Below are positions 8,028 through 17,634 of a stretch of 64,000 nt of DNA, in pieces. The position numbers and the translations under genes were made by a program. The stretch is from Yonghaparkia sp. Root332 (lineage in GTDB: Bacteria > Actinomycetota > Actinomycetes > Actinomycetales > Microbacteriaceae). The stretch spans positions 496,001 through 560,000 of the forward strand of contig NZ_LMCX01000001.1 in assembly GCF_001425665.1 (NCBI RefSeq), given 5' to 3'. Under the pieces are notes generated by a model. That model saw only the letters and a program-made list of their open reading frames with translations. It had not been told where the DNA came from and made no database searches. Numbering within the stretch: the first letter of the stretch is position 1; each line of letters opens with the position of its first letter.

Positions 8028-9200
8028 CTATTCGCGCTGGCGCAGTACGAACTGAGCCATGTGCGGAACGGTGAACGCCACCAGCCCGCGATCGGGAGAG
8101 TAGATGATGCCCTTCTCGATCAAGCTCTGACGGGATGGACTGAGCCGAGACGGGGGAACTCCCATCCGCTCGGCGACGACAGCGCTCCGGACCGGCGCAT
8201 CTCCGCTCTCGCTCATCGCTCGCAGATAGTCACGCTCCGACCGCGTCGCGCGTTCCCATCGCGCCGGGAAGAAGCCCATGTCCAGCTCGGCGGTGCCGGC
8301 AACGATCGCGTCGGCAGCATCGGCCTCGGTAATGAGACGGTCACTAGCGATATCCCACACTGCCTGCCCGTATGTCTGCAAAAAGTACGGATAGCCCCCG
8401 GCCGCAGACACAATCATCGAGAGCGCTTGCTGATCGAAGCGCACTCCTCTCTCTTCCGCCGGTCGGGACAGTGCGGCGATGGACGCTTCCTCGTCGAGCG
8501 CCGCGATCGCGCGATAGTTGTACAGCCGCTCGGCGTACGACTTGCTCGCACTCAGTGTCGCGGGAAGCGATGGCAGCCCCGCCCCGATGACGTAGAACGG
8601 CCAGCCCCGTTGCCCAGCGCGATGCTGAACGGCGAGAAGCGCAGAGAGCAGCTCTGGATCGAGGTCCTGCATTTCGTCGACGAAGATCGCGAAGGCGCTC
8701 GCCGCCTTGCTCAGAGCAGGGGCGAGATCTTCGACGAGCTCTTCGAGATCGACATCGAGACGCCCGGAGTCAGCTCTCCCAGTTGCTGCGGGGACGTCGA
8801 ATTGCAGTGTGGGGCCGGCGAGGGAGATCCCAAATGACTTGACAGTGCCCAGCGCAGACGACACCGCTCCGGATACTAGCTTCCCCCGCTGCAGCTTTCG
8901 TGCCGACAGCACCAGTGAACGCGCGAGCCGCTGCCTCACCGCCTCCCGGCCGCTCGCTTCTGTTCGTCCTTCAATTTCGACAATGAACCAGTCCGCTCGT
9001 TCAGCCTGATCTCGAAAAGAGTTCAGCAACACGGTCTTGCCTACTCCTCGAAGGCCGTGGAGCACGAGACCCCGACTGGGTCGTTGTCCCCTGGTCCGCG
9101 CTACGAGCAGATCGAATGCGTCGATTTCCGCTTGCCTTCCGACGAGAGCAGGCGGGCGCAAGCCGGAACCGGGAGAGAAGGGATTGAGCGCAGATTCCAT
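8028..9200 (-). CDS. Orphan ATP-binding protein (AAA/STAND-type ATPase with C-terminal winged helix)
   Basis: A 390-residue soluble ATPase. Walker A is HGLRGVGKT (about residues 48-56) and Walker B is AIFVDEMQDLD (about 171-181). GAGLPSLPATLSASKSYAERLY follows, as in archaeal-type ATPases that bind DNA or act as molecular switches. The last 70 residues (RDYLRAMSESGDAPVRSAVVAERMG) look like a winged helix. No partner gene lies next to it. The gene and its upstream 150 nt are visibly less GC-biased than the neighbours, and codons such as AGA and ATA appear nearby, suggesting recent acquisition. The start has a TATATT hexamer 7 nt ahead. Function is unknown; a role in defence or in a mobile element is a guess. 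Confidence 0.75.
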   Translation of the reverse strand: MESALNPFSPGSGLRPPALVGRQAEIDAFDLLVARTRGQRPSRGLVLHGLRGVGKTVLLNSFRDQAERADWFIVEIEGRTEASGREAVRQRLARSLVLSARKLQRGKLVSGAVSSALGTVKSFGISLAGPTLQFDVPAATGRADSGRLDVDLEELVEDLAPALSKAASAFAIFVDEMQDLDPELLSALLAVQHRAGQRGWPFYVIGAGLPSLPATLSASKSYAERLYNYRAIAALDEEASIAALSRPAEERGVRFDQQALSMIVSAAGGYPYFLQTYGQAVWDIASDRLITEADAADAIVAGTAELDMGFFPARWERATRSERDYLRAMSESGDAPVRSAVVAERMGVPPSRLSPSRQSLIEKGIIYSPDRGLVAFTVPHMAQFVLRQRE

Positions 9201-9207
9201 CTAACTG

Positions 9208-9213
9208 AATATA
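9208..9213 (-). promoter_or_regulatory. TATATT -10 hexamer of the orphan ATPase gene
   Basis: On the minus strand TATATT ends 7 nt before the ATG at 9200, in the most AT-rich stretch of the window (about 9201-9255). AGCAAT and ATTGCT form a small dyad at 9213-9218 and 9237-9242 around it, a possible operator. Confidence 0.5.
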
Positions 9214-9348
9214 GCAATGTCTATGTTTTTTCTTATATTGCTGCAGATATGTGTCGAAAGACCAGAAGGTCCTTGTTGCTCCCGATGGAAGCGCCGAACG
9301 CTGGTGCATCAATAGCGCGCACCCGAGTCGAACGACCAGAATGCGGAG

Positions 9349-11052
<1,704 letters not shown>

Positions 11053-11086
11053 GCGGGCTCCAAGGGCGGCGGCGGAGGATGGGCGC

Positions 11087-11494
11087 ATGACCGAGCCCGA
11101 GCCGCGCATCCTGCGCCCCGGCGATGCCGCGTACACGGTGGCCGACGATGCGCGGCGGCAGGGGCCGGTGCGCTCGGCCGCGGGCGCCGCGCGCGAGGCG
11201 ATCCGTCGGAACCCGCGCCTCGACTCGGCCTACCGCACCGGCGTGAAGGTCGTCGGCGGCACGACCGTCGGCCTGGGCGTCGTGCTCATGCCGCTCCCCG
11301 GCCCGGGCGCCCTCATCGCGCTCGGGGGCCTCGCCATCCTCGGCACCGAGAGCCCGCGGGCGAAGAAGCTCAACCAGCACGGCGTGGCGATCGCGAAGAG
11401 GGCCGCGGCTGCGGCGCGCGCCCGTCGCGAGGCGCGACGCGCGCAGGACCCCCTCCGGGACGCCGGACGGACGGAGACCCCGCCCCGGGCGTAG
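11087..11494 (+). CDS. PGPGW-type small membrane protein (TIGR02611-like)
   Basis: A 135-residue protein with a charged N-terminus, two hydrophobic segments (about residues 52-68 and 74-86) joined by the turn PLPGPGALIALGG, and a strongly basic, Ala/Arg-rich tail. This hairpin with its PGPG turn is the hallmark of the PGPGW/TIGR02611 family of actinobacterial membrane proteins, whose role is unknown. A GGAGG-like site precedes the ATG. It follows the acyl-CoA ligase closely and could be cotranscribed. Confidence 0.72.
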   Translation: MTEPEPRILRPGDAAYTVADDARRQGPVRSAAGAAREAIRRNPRLDSAYRTGVKVVGGTTVGLGVVLMPLPGPGALIALGGLAILGTESPRAKKLNQHGVAIAKRAAAAARARREARRAQDPLRDAGRTETPPRA

Positions 11495-11497
11495 CGT
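11492..11497 (+). promoter_or_regulatory. TAGCGT -10 hexamer for a leaderless LLM oxidoreductase transcript
   Basis: TAGCGT ends 7 nt before the ATG at 11505 and overlaps the stop codon of the preceding gene. It favours 11505 over an in-frame GTG at 11496. Confidence 0.55.
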
Positions 11498-11504
11498 GGG
11501 GTCC

Positions 11505-12497
11505 ATGCGATTCGGACTCTTCATCCCCCAGGGCTGGCGCCACGACCTCGTCGACATCGACCCGACCGACCAGTGGGCGGTGATGAAGCGCCTCGCGCTC
11601 CACGCCGACGCAGGCCGGTGGGAGTCGATCTGGGTCTACGACCACTTCCACACCGTGCCGGTGCCGAGCGAGGAGGCCACGCACGAGGCGTGGACGCTCA
11701 TGTCGGCCTTCGGCGCCGTCACCGAGCGGGTGCGTCTCGGTCAGATGTGCACGTGCATGGGCTACCGCAACCCGGCGTACCTCGCGAAGGTCGCCGCGAC
11801 GGTCGACCACGTGTCGGGCGGCCGCGTCGAGATGGGCATCGGCGGCGGCTGGTACGAGCACGAGTGGAAGGCGTACGGCTACGGGTTCCCCGAGATCGGC
11901 GACCGCCTGCGCGCGCTCGACGAGGGAGTGCAGATCATGCGGCAGGCCTGGACCGAGGGGCGCGCGACCCTCGACGGCCGCTACTTCCAGGTCGACGGCG
12001 CGATCGTGCGCCCGTTGCCGGTGCAGGAGCAGGGCATCCCCCTCTGGATCGCCGGCGGCGGCGAGAAGGTGACCCTGCGGATCGCCGCGCAGTACGGGCA
12101 GTACACGAACTTCGCCGGCGACCCGGAGGAGTTCGCGCGCAAGAGCGAGATCCTCCGCGGGCACTGCGAACGGCTCGGCACGAGCTTCGAGGCGATCACG
12201 CGCTCGTCGAACTTCAACACCGTCATCGGGCGCGACGAGGCCGAGGTCGCCGACCGCATTGCCGCGATCGAGGCGCGCATGGCGCGGTTCATCGGCGAGG
12301 AGCGCGCGACGAAGGCCGTCGCCGATCTGCGCAACGGGACCGGGCTCGCGGGCACGCCCGAGCAGATCGTCGAGAAGCTGCAGGGCCTCGAGAGGATCGG
12401 CATGACGTACGCGATCACGTACTTCGCCGAGGCCGCCTACGACACGAGCGGCATCGAGCTGTTCGAGCAGGAGGTCATGCCGGCCCTCGCCGGCTGA
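11505..12497 (+). CDS. LLM class flavin/F420-dependent oxidoreductase
   Basis: A 330-residue luciferase-like monooxygenase-fold protein. MRFGLFIPQGW at the N-terminus, WVYDHFHTVPV, LGQMCTCMGYRNPAYLAKVAATVDHVSGGRVEMGIGGGW and the late GTPEQIVEKL are all standard for this family. Actinobacterial members use F420 or FMN to oxidise or reduce diverse small molecules, and the sequence does not reveal which. It stands alone, with its own leaderless-type promoter overlapping the previous stop codon. Confidence 0.85.
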   Translation: MRFGLFIPQGWRHDLVDIDPTDQWAVMKRLALHADAGRWESIWVYDHFHTVPVPSEEATHEAWTLMSAFGAVTERVRLGQMCTCMGYRNPAYLAKVAATVDHVSGGRVEMGIGGGWYEHEWKAYGYGFPEIGDRLRALDEGVQIMRQAWTEGRATLDGRYFQVDGAIVRPLPVQEQGIPLWIAGGGEKVTLRIAAQYGQYTNFAGDPEEFARKSEILRGHCERLGTSFEAITRSSNFNTVIGRDEAEVADRIAAIEARMARFIGEERATKAVADLRNGTGLAGTPEQIVEKLQGLERIGMTYAITYFAEAAYDTSGIELFEQEVMPALAG

Positions 12498-12600
12498 GCG
12501 GCGGATGCTCGGCGCGCGCGGCGACCGCGCGGCGGGCCGCCCCGCCCTCCCCCGCGTCGACGAGCACCGTTCGCGTCCGCGCGGCGCGTCGGCGCAGCGA

Positions 12601-12606
12601 TAGGGT
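12601..12606 (+). promoter_or_regulatory. TAGGGT -10 hexamer ahead of the LysE-type gene
   Basis: TAGGGT lies 30 nt before the GTG at 12637, with a ribosome site (GCGAGGAGC) in between, so this gene appears to have a normal short leader. Confidence 0.4.
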
Positions 12607-12636
12607 GGCTCTCCCCCTGAGCAGCGAGGAGCACGC

Positions 12637-13323
12637 GTGACCCCGACGACCCTCGGCGAGGCGGCCCTCGCGGGCATCCTCGCCGGCTACGCCATCGCGA
12701 TCCCGGTCGGCGCGATCGCCGCGCTGCTCATCACGCTCGGCGCCCAGCACGGGGCGCGCACCGCGGCGGGCGGCGCGCTCGGCGCCGCGACCGTCGACGG
12801 CGTCTACGCGACCGTCGCGGTCATCGCCGGCGCCGCGGTCGCGCCGCTCATCGCGCTCATCGAGGAGCCGCTGCGCTGGATCTCGGTCGCCGTGCTGGTC
12901 GTGCTCGCCATCATGATCGCCCTGCCGGGCCTGCGACGGGCCCGCACTCCGGCGACCCCGCCGCCCGGCGAGGCGGATGCGCGGCTCGGCTCCGGCGCCC
13001 GCACGACGACCGGCACCCGCCGCACCACCGCCGTCCGGCTCTTCCTCACCGTCGGCGGGCTGACCCTCGTCAACCCGGTGACGGTCGTCTACTTCGCGGC
13101 ACTCGTGGGCAGCTCGACGCTCGCGGCCGGCGCGAGCTGGGGCGCGCGGGCGGTCTTCGTCCTCGCGGCGTTCGCGGCCTCGCTCAGCTGGCAGCTGCTG
13201 CTGACGACCGCCGGTGCACTCGTCGGCCGCGCGCTCACGGGTCCCATCGGCGCGCGCGTGACGGCGCTCGCGGGCGGTGGGATCATCCTGGTGCTCGCGC
13301 TCCGCGCCGCCCTCGGTGCGTGA
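12637..13323 (+). CDS. LysE/RhtB-family exporter
   Basis: A 228-residue membrane protein with about six helices, compatible with amino-acid exporters of the LysE superfamily. The N-terminal GILAGYAIAIPVGAIAALLI with the prolines and glycines of helix 1, and the central LTLVNPVTVVYFAALVG with its NP motif, are the conserved family landmarks. A polar, charged loop at residues 110-135 separates the two halves. The GTG start has a ribosome site (GAGGAGCAC). Its substrate could be a basic or small neutral amino acid; nothing nearby narrows this. Confidence 0.82.
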   Translation: MTPTTLGEAALAGILAGYAIAIPVGAIAALLITLGAQHGARTAAGGALGAATVDGVYATVAVIAGAAVAPLIALIEEPLRWISVAVLVVLAIMIALPGLRRARTPATPPPGEADARLGSGARTTTGTRRTTAVRLFLTVGGLTLVNPVTVVYFAALVGSSTLAAGASWGARAVFVLAAFAASLSWQLLLTTAGALVGRALTGPIGARVTALAGGGIILVLALRAALGA

Positions 13324-13335
13324 CGGGGATCGGCG

Positions 13336-14388
13336 TTACGGGCGGAGGAGGACCTTGATCGCGCGGCGCTCGTCCATGGCCGCGTAGGCCTCGGCGACCT
13401 CGGCGAGCGGCAGCTCGAGATCGAACACACGACCGGGCTCGATCGTGCCGTCGAGCACGAGCGGGAGCAGCTGCTCGACGTAGTTGCGGACGGGCGCGAT
13501 GCCGCCGGCGACTCCGACGTTCGTGCCGAAGAGGGTGCGGATCGGCAGCTCCGCTCCGCCGCTCGACACGCCGACGTAGCCGACGCGGCCGCCGGGGCGG
13601 GCAGACCGGATCGCCTGGTCCATCGACTCGGCGGTGCCGACGCACTCGAGCACGGCATCCGCGCCCAGGCCGTCGGTGAGCGCCTGGATGCGCTCGATGC
13701 CCTCGTCTCCGCGCTCGGCGACGATCTCGTCGGCGCCGAAGACGCGGGCGAGCTCCTGGCGCTCGGGGGTGCGCGACATCGCGATGATGCGCTCCGCGCC
13801 GAGCTGCCTCGCCGCGATGACGGCGCACAGGCCGACCGCGCCGTCGCCGACGACGGCGACCGTCGAGCCCGGCCCGACGCCCGCCGATACGGCGGCGTGC
13901 CAGCCGGTGCCCATGACGTCGCTCAGAGCGAGCAGGTGCGGCACCATCGCGTCGTCGACCGGGCCTGGCACGGCGACGAGCGAGCCGTCGGCGCTCGGCA
14001 CCCGCACGAGCTCGCCCTGCGCGCCGTCGGCGAAGTGGCCGTCGCGGTCGTCGCGCCCCCACCAGTTGCCGTTCAGGCACGAGGGGCTCACGCCGTTGAC
14101 GCAGTTGGCGCACGTCATGTCGCAGTCGTAGAACGGGGCGATGACGAAGTCGCCGGGCCTCACGGCGCTCACGTCGTCGCCGACCTGCTCGACGATCCCG
14201 ACGAACTCGTGGCCGATGCGCCGCGGCTCCGTCGTCTCGGTGACGCCGCGATAGGGCCACAGGTCGCTGCCGCACACGCACGCCGCGAGGACGCGGACGA
14301 TCGCGTCGCGACCGGTGCCGCTCAGCTGCGGGTCGGGCGCCTCCTCGAGGCGGATGTCGCGGGGGCCGTGGATCACCGTTGCACGCAT
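13336..14388 (-). CDS. Zinc-dependent alcohol dehydrogenase (MDR family)
   Basis: A 350-residue medium-chain dehydrogenase. The catalytic zinc ligands are visible as Cys39 in ACVCGSD and His60-Glu61 in IGHEFVG. Four cysteines between residues 89 and 104 (CDMTCANC, then SPSC) look like the structural zinc site. VAVVGDGAVGLCA is the NAD(P) loop. The family oxidises alcohols or reduces aldehydes; substrate unknown. The ATG at 14388 has a TACCCT hexamer 7 nt upstream, and the frame extension to 14451 is rejected. A spacer packed with inverted repeats lies between it and clpB upstream. Confidence 0.87.
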   Translation of the reverse strand: MRATVIHGPRDIRLEEAPDPQLSGTGRDAIVRVLAACVCGSDLWPYRGVTETTEPRRIGHEFVGIVEQVGDDVSAVRPGDFVIAPFYDCDMTCANCVNGVSPSCLNGNWWGRDDRDGHFADGAQGELVRVPSADGSLVAVPGPVDDAMVPHLLALSDVMGTGWHAAVSAGVGPGSTVAVVGDGAVGLCAVIAARQLGAERIIAMSRTPERQELARVFGADEIVAERGDEGIERIQALTDGLGADAVLECVGTAESMDQAIRSARPGGRVGYVGVSSGGAELPIRTLFGTNVGVAGGIAPVRNYVEQLLPLVLDGTIEPGRVFDLELPLAEVAEAYAAMDERRAIKVLLRP

Positions 14389-14395
14389 GGGCACG

Positions 14396-14401
14396 AGGGT
14401 A
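14396..14401 (-). promoter_or_regulatory. TACCCT -10 hexamer for leaderless alcohol dehydrogenase transcript
   Basis: On the minus strand TACCCT ends 7 nt before the ATG at 14388, identical in form to those at 50729, 53811 and 58751. Confidence 0.55.
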
Positions 14402-14470
14402 GCGAGCCGGCGTGAGCGGTCACTGGGTGCGGCCGCGGGCGTGGCTTCCACGCCCGTGCACTCTCGCCGG

Positions 14471-14528
14471 TCTATCGGTCAGTCGTCGGGCGGCGGCCCG
14501 ACCTCACCCGCAACACGTGACCGATAGA
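14471..14528. repeat. 11-bp inverted repeat enclosing a smaller hairpin
   Basis: TCTATCGGTCA at 14471-14481 is matched perfectly by its complement at 14518-14528. Between the arms, GTCGGGC (14485-14491) and GCCCGAC (14496-14502) form a second perfect hairpin with a 4-nt loop. The pair sits about 80 nt upstream of the alcohol dehydrogenase promoter and could be an operator for a regulator outside the window. Confidence 0.6.
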
Positions 14529-14532
14529 GCGC

Positions 14533-14546
14533 CTCCGGTACCGGAG
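14533..14546. repeat. 14-bp perfect palindrome
   Basis: CTCCGGTACCGGAG reads the same on both strands. It lies between the 11-bp inverted repeat and the hairpin next to the clpB stop codon; operator or chance in GC-rich DNA. Confidence 0.5.
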
Positions 14547-14554
14547 CGTTTCCC

Positions 14555-14572
14555 GGCGCCGTTACCGGCGCC
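14555..14572 (-). terminator. Hairpin just past the clpB stop codon
   Basis: GGCGCCG and CGGCGCC (14555-14561 and 14566-14572) form a 7-bp GC stem with a 4-nt loop, 6 nt past the clpB stop codon. There is no U-tract, so it is a weak candidate for an intrinsic terminator. Confidence 0.45.
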
Positions 14573-14577
14573 ATTGC

Positions 14578-16743
14578 CTACAGCGTCGGCACGTCCTCCA
14601 TGCGCGTCACCGCGAGGCCGTCCGCATCGCCCGGCGCGACGTCGACGCGAACGACGTCGCCGTCGTGGATCTCTCCGCCGATGATCGCGCGGGCGAGCGC
14701 GTCGTCGATCTCGTGCTGCATGAGCCGACGCAGCGGACGCGCCCCGTAGATCGGGTCGTAGCCGCGCTCCGCGAGCCAGGTGCGGGCATCCGGCGTCACC
14801 GCCAGCTGCAGTCGGCGATCGGCGAGACGGCGCTCGAGGCGGTCGATCTGCAGCGACACGATCTGGCCGAGGTCGTCGGTCGAGAGCGTCGAGAACACGA
14901 CGATGTCGTCGAGGCGGTTCACGAACTCGGGCTTGAACGACTGCCGCACGAGGTCGTTGACGCCCGCGACCTTGGCATCCCAGTCGAGCGACGGGTCGAT
15001 GAGCAGCTGCGAGCCGAGGTTCGAGGTCAGGATGAGGATCGTGTTGCGGAAGTCGACCGTGCGGCCCTGCCCGTCGGTGAGCCGCCCGTCGTCGAGCACC
15101 TGCAGCAGCAGGTCGAAGACCTCCGGGTGCGCCTTCTCGACCTCGTCGAGCAGGATCACCGAGTAGGGGCGGCGGCGCACGGCCTCGGTCAGCTGGCCGC
15201 CCTGCTCGTAGCCGACGTACCCCGGAGGGGCGCCGATGAGGCGCGAGACGCTGAACTTCTCCCCGTACTCGCTCATGTCGATGCGCACCATCGACTTCTC
15301 GTCGTCGAACAGGTAGTCGGCGAGCGCCTTCGCGAGCTCGGTCTTGCCGACGCCCGTCGGGCCGAGGAACAGGAAGCTCCCCGTCGGCCGGTCGGGATCG
15401 GATATGCCGGCGCGCGTGCGCCGCACCGCCTCGCTCACGGCGATCACGGCATCCTTCTGCCCGATGATGCGCTTGCCGAGCTCGGCCTCGAGGGTCAGCA
15501 GCTTCTCGGTCTCGCCCTGCGTGAGCTTGTCGACGGGGATGCCCGTCCAGGCGGCGACGACCGCGGCGATGTCCTCGTCGGTCACCTGGTCGTTGACCAT
15601 GCGCGGGCCCGCCTCGACCGTCTCGGCCTCGGCGAGCTGCTGCTCGATCGCGGGGATGACCTCGTAGTTGAGCTTCGATGCCTCCTCGTAGCGCTGCTCG
15701 CGCATGGCGCGGTCGAGCTCGATGCGCGCGTCGTTGAGTCGCGTCTTGAGGTCGCCCATCGCGGTCAGCCCCGATTTCTCGGCCGTCCAGCGGCGCTGCA
15801 GGGCGTCGCGCTGCGCGGTCTTCTCCTTGAGCTCGTCGCGGAGCTTCGCCAGGCGCGCCTTGCTCGCCTCGTCCTTCTCCTTCTTGAGCGCGAGCTCCTC
15901 GATCTCCAGGCGCGTGACGGCGCGCTTGAGCTCGTCGAGCTCGACCGGGCTCGACTCGATCTCCATCTTGAGCCGGCTCGCCGCCTCGTCGACGAGGTCG
16001 ATCGCCTTGTCGGGCAGCTGGCGGCTGGTGATGTACCGATTGCTGAGGGATGCCGCGGCCACGAGGGCGCTGTCGGCGATCGCGACCTTGTGGTGGGCCT
16101 CGTAGCGCTCCTTGAGGCCGCGGAGGATGGCGACCGTGTCCTCCACGCTCGGCTCGCCGACGTAGACCTGCTGGAACCGCCGCTCGAGCGCGGCGTCCTT
16201 CTCGATGAACTCGCGGTACTCGTTGAGCGTGGTCGCGCCGATGAGTCGCAGCTCGCCGCGGGCGAGCATGGGCTTGAGCATGTTCGCGGCGGCCACGGAG
16301 CCCTCGCCGCCGCCCGCCCCCATGAGCGTGTGGAGCTCGTCGATGAAGGTGATGACCTGCCCGTTAGACTCGTCGATCTCCTTGAGCACGGCCTTGAGGC
16401 GCTCCTCGAACTCGCCGCGGTACTTCGCGCCGGCGATGAGGGCGGCGAGGTCGAGGCCGACGAGCTGCTTGTCCTTGAGCGAGTCGGGCACGTCCCCGGC
16501 GACGATGCGCTGCGCGAGCCCCTCGACGACGGCGGTCTTGCCGACGCCGGGCTCCCCGATCAGGACGGGGTTGTTCTTGGTCCGGCGGCTGAGCACCTGG
16601 CTCACGCGGCGGATCTCGGCGTCGCGCCCGATGACGGGGTCGAGCTTGCCGGAGCGCGCGATCTCGGTCAGGTTGACGCCGTACTGCTCGAGCGCGGACT
16701 TCTGCTTCTCCTGGCTGGAGGGGGCGCCCTGCATGTTGGCCAT
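14578..16743 (-). CDS. clpB: ClpB-type disaggregase lacking the N-domain
   Basis: A 721-residue Hsp100 ATPase that should work with DnaK/DnaJ to rescue aggregated proteins. The first nucleotide-binding domain begins at once: Walker A GEPGVGKT is at about residues 63-70. A complete coiled-coil M-domain ([18 protein letters not shown] onward) follows, then the second domain with GPTGVGKT and LLDEVEKAH. Canonical ClpB is about 860 residues; the missing 140 are the N-terminal Clp_N repeats. The M-domain identifies it as ClpB rather than ClpC/ClpA, and there is no ClpP-docking loop that I can see. The ATG at 16743 follows an AGAGGAA ribosome site. A HAIR operator for HspR lies about 50 nt upstream. 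Confidence 0.93.
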   Translation of the reverse strand: MANMQGAPSSQEKQKSALEQYGVNLTEIARSGKLDPVIGRDAEIRRVSQVLSRRTKNNPVLIGEPGVGKTAVVEGLAQRIVAGDVPDSLKDKQLVGLDLAALIAGAKYRGEFEERLKAVLKEIDESNGQVITFIDELHTLMGAGGGEGSVAAANMLKPMLARGELRLIGATTLNEYREFIEKDAALERRFQQVYVGEPSVEDTVAILRGLKERYEAHHKVAIADSALVAAASLSNRYITSRQLPDKAIDLVDEAASRLKMEIESSPVELDELKRAVTRLEIEELALKKEKDEASKARLAKLRDELKEKTAQRDALQRRWTAEKSGLTAMGDLKTRLNDARIELDRAMREQRYEEASKLNYEVIPAIEQQLAEAETVEAGPRMVNDQVTDEDIAAVVAAWTGIPVDKLTQGETEKLLTLEAELGKRIIGQKDAVIAVSEAVRRTRAGISDPDRPTGSFLFLGPTGVGKTELAKALADYLFDDEKSMVRIDMSEYGEKFSVSRLIGAPPGYVGYEQGGQLTEAVRRRPYSVILLDEVEKAHPEVFDLLLQVLDDGRLTDGQGRTVDFRNTILILTSNLGSQLLIDPSLDWDAKVAGVNDLVRQSFKPEFVNRLDDIVVFSTLSTDDLGQIVSLQIDRLERRLADRRLQLAVTPDARTWLAERGYDPIYGARPLRRLMQHEIDDALARAIIGGEIHDGDVVRVDVAPGDADGLAVTRMEDVPTL

Positions 16744-16790
16744 GTGCGTGTGTTCCTCTGAACGGGGTGGACCTGGCCGCGGCATCAAAA

Positions 16791-16811
16791 CCTGAGCCCG
16801 CGTGACTCAAG
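16791..16811 (-). promoter_or_regulatory. HAIR element (HspR operator) of clpB
   Basis: On the plus strand the site reads CCTGAGC, 7 nt, ACTCAAG. The established HAIR consensus is CTTGAGT-N7-ACTCAAG, so one half is perfect and the other matches at 5 of 7. It sits 48-68 nt before the clpB start, where bound HspR would block transcription. Confidence 0.78.
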
Positions 16812-16929
16812 TTTACGGCCGGGCATGGCGCCCGCGCCAGGGGGAATGCACGCTCACGGCGAACGTGCGGCTGCCTGGGCATCGCCTCCGTGCGGGAATG
16901 CTCGCTCGCCCGAGCGCCTTGACCCCCGC

Positions 16930-17604
16930 ATGACCACCATCGGAATCATCGGCTCCGGCAACATCGGCTCCCAGCTCGCCCACGCGCTCACGCGCATCGG
17001 CCACGACGTCGTCGTGGCGAACTCGCGCGGCCCCGCATCGCTCGGCGAGCTCGTCACGACCGTGAGCGAGCACGCGCGCGCAGCGGGTAGCGCGGCGAGC
17101 GCCACCGCAGGCACCGTCGAGGAGGCCGCGCAGGCGGGCGAGCTCGTCGTCGTGACCATTCCCCTCAAGGCCGTCACGGACATCCCCGCGCACCTGCTCG
17201 AGGGCCGCATCGTGATCGACACCAACAACTACTACCCGCAGCGCGACGGTCAGATCGCCGAGCTCGACGACGAGAGCACGACGACCTCCGAGCTCGTGGC
17301 GCGGCACTTCGCCGGCGCGCGCGTCGTGAAAGCGTTCAACCACATCCCCGCGACTGAGATCGCCGATCACGCGCAGGCGCCCGGGACGGAGGGCCGTCGC
17401 GCCCTCGCCGTCTACGGGGATGACACGGGCGCGGTCGAGCAGGTCAGCGGGCTCATCGACGCCATCGGCTTCGACGTCGTGAATGGCGGCGGGCTCGCCG
17501 AGAGCTGGCGGATCCAGCGCGACACCCCCGGGTACATCCCGAGCTTCACGGCCGAGGAGCTGACGGCCAAGCTCGCCGAGGCGAAGCGCTACCGCGACAT
17601 GTGA
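16930..17604 (+). CDS. NADPH-dependent F420 reductase-like NAD(P)-binding protein
   Basis: A 224-residue single-domain Rossmann protein starting MTTIGIIGSGNIGSQLAHAL, with VVVANSRGPASL, ELVVVTIPLKAV and VVKAFNHI. This matches the F420-oxidoreductase/NADP-reductase coenzyme-binding family (PF03807), in which true Fno enzymes pass hydride between NADPH and F420. Many bacterial relatives are of unknown activity, so the call is at family level only. The ATG at 16930 begins exactly at the Rossmann fold; longer frames to 16825 would add an implausible basic N-terminus. It is divergent from clpB and convergent with the methyltransferase. Confidence 0.72.
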   Translation: MTTIGIIGSGNIGSQLAHALTRIGHDVVVANSRGPASLGELVTTVSEHARAAGSAASATAGTVEEAAQAGELVVVTIPLKAVTDIPAHLLEGRIVIDTNNYYPQRDGQIAELDDESTTTSELVARHFAGARVVKAFNHIPATEIADHAQAPGTEGRRALAVYGDDTGAVEQVSGLIDAIGFDVVNGGGLAESWRIQRDTPGYIPSFTAEELTAKLAEAKRYRDM

Positions 17605-17634
17605 CACACCTCGCGGCGTCGGCGGGGCGCGCGG

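Noticed and set aside
11496-11504. GTG at 11496 as start of the LLM oxidoreductase
   Set aside because: It overlaps the TAGCGT hexamer and adds three residues before the conserved MRFGLFIP beginning.
14665-16761. Long open frame antisense to clpB
   Set aside because: It mirrors a highly conserved gene and its translation is Arg/Leu/Asp/Val-rich low-complexity, the usual shadow of GC3-rich coding DNA.
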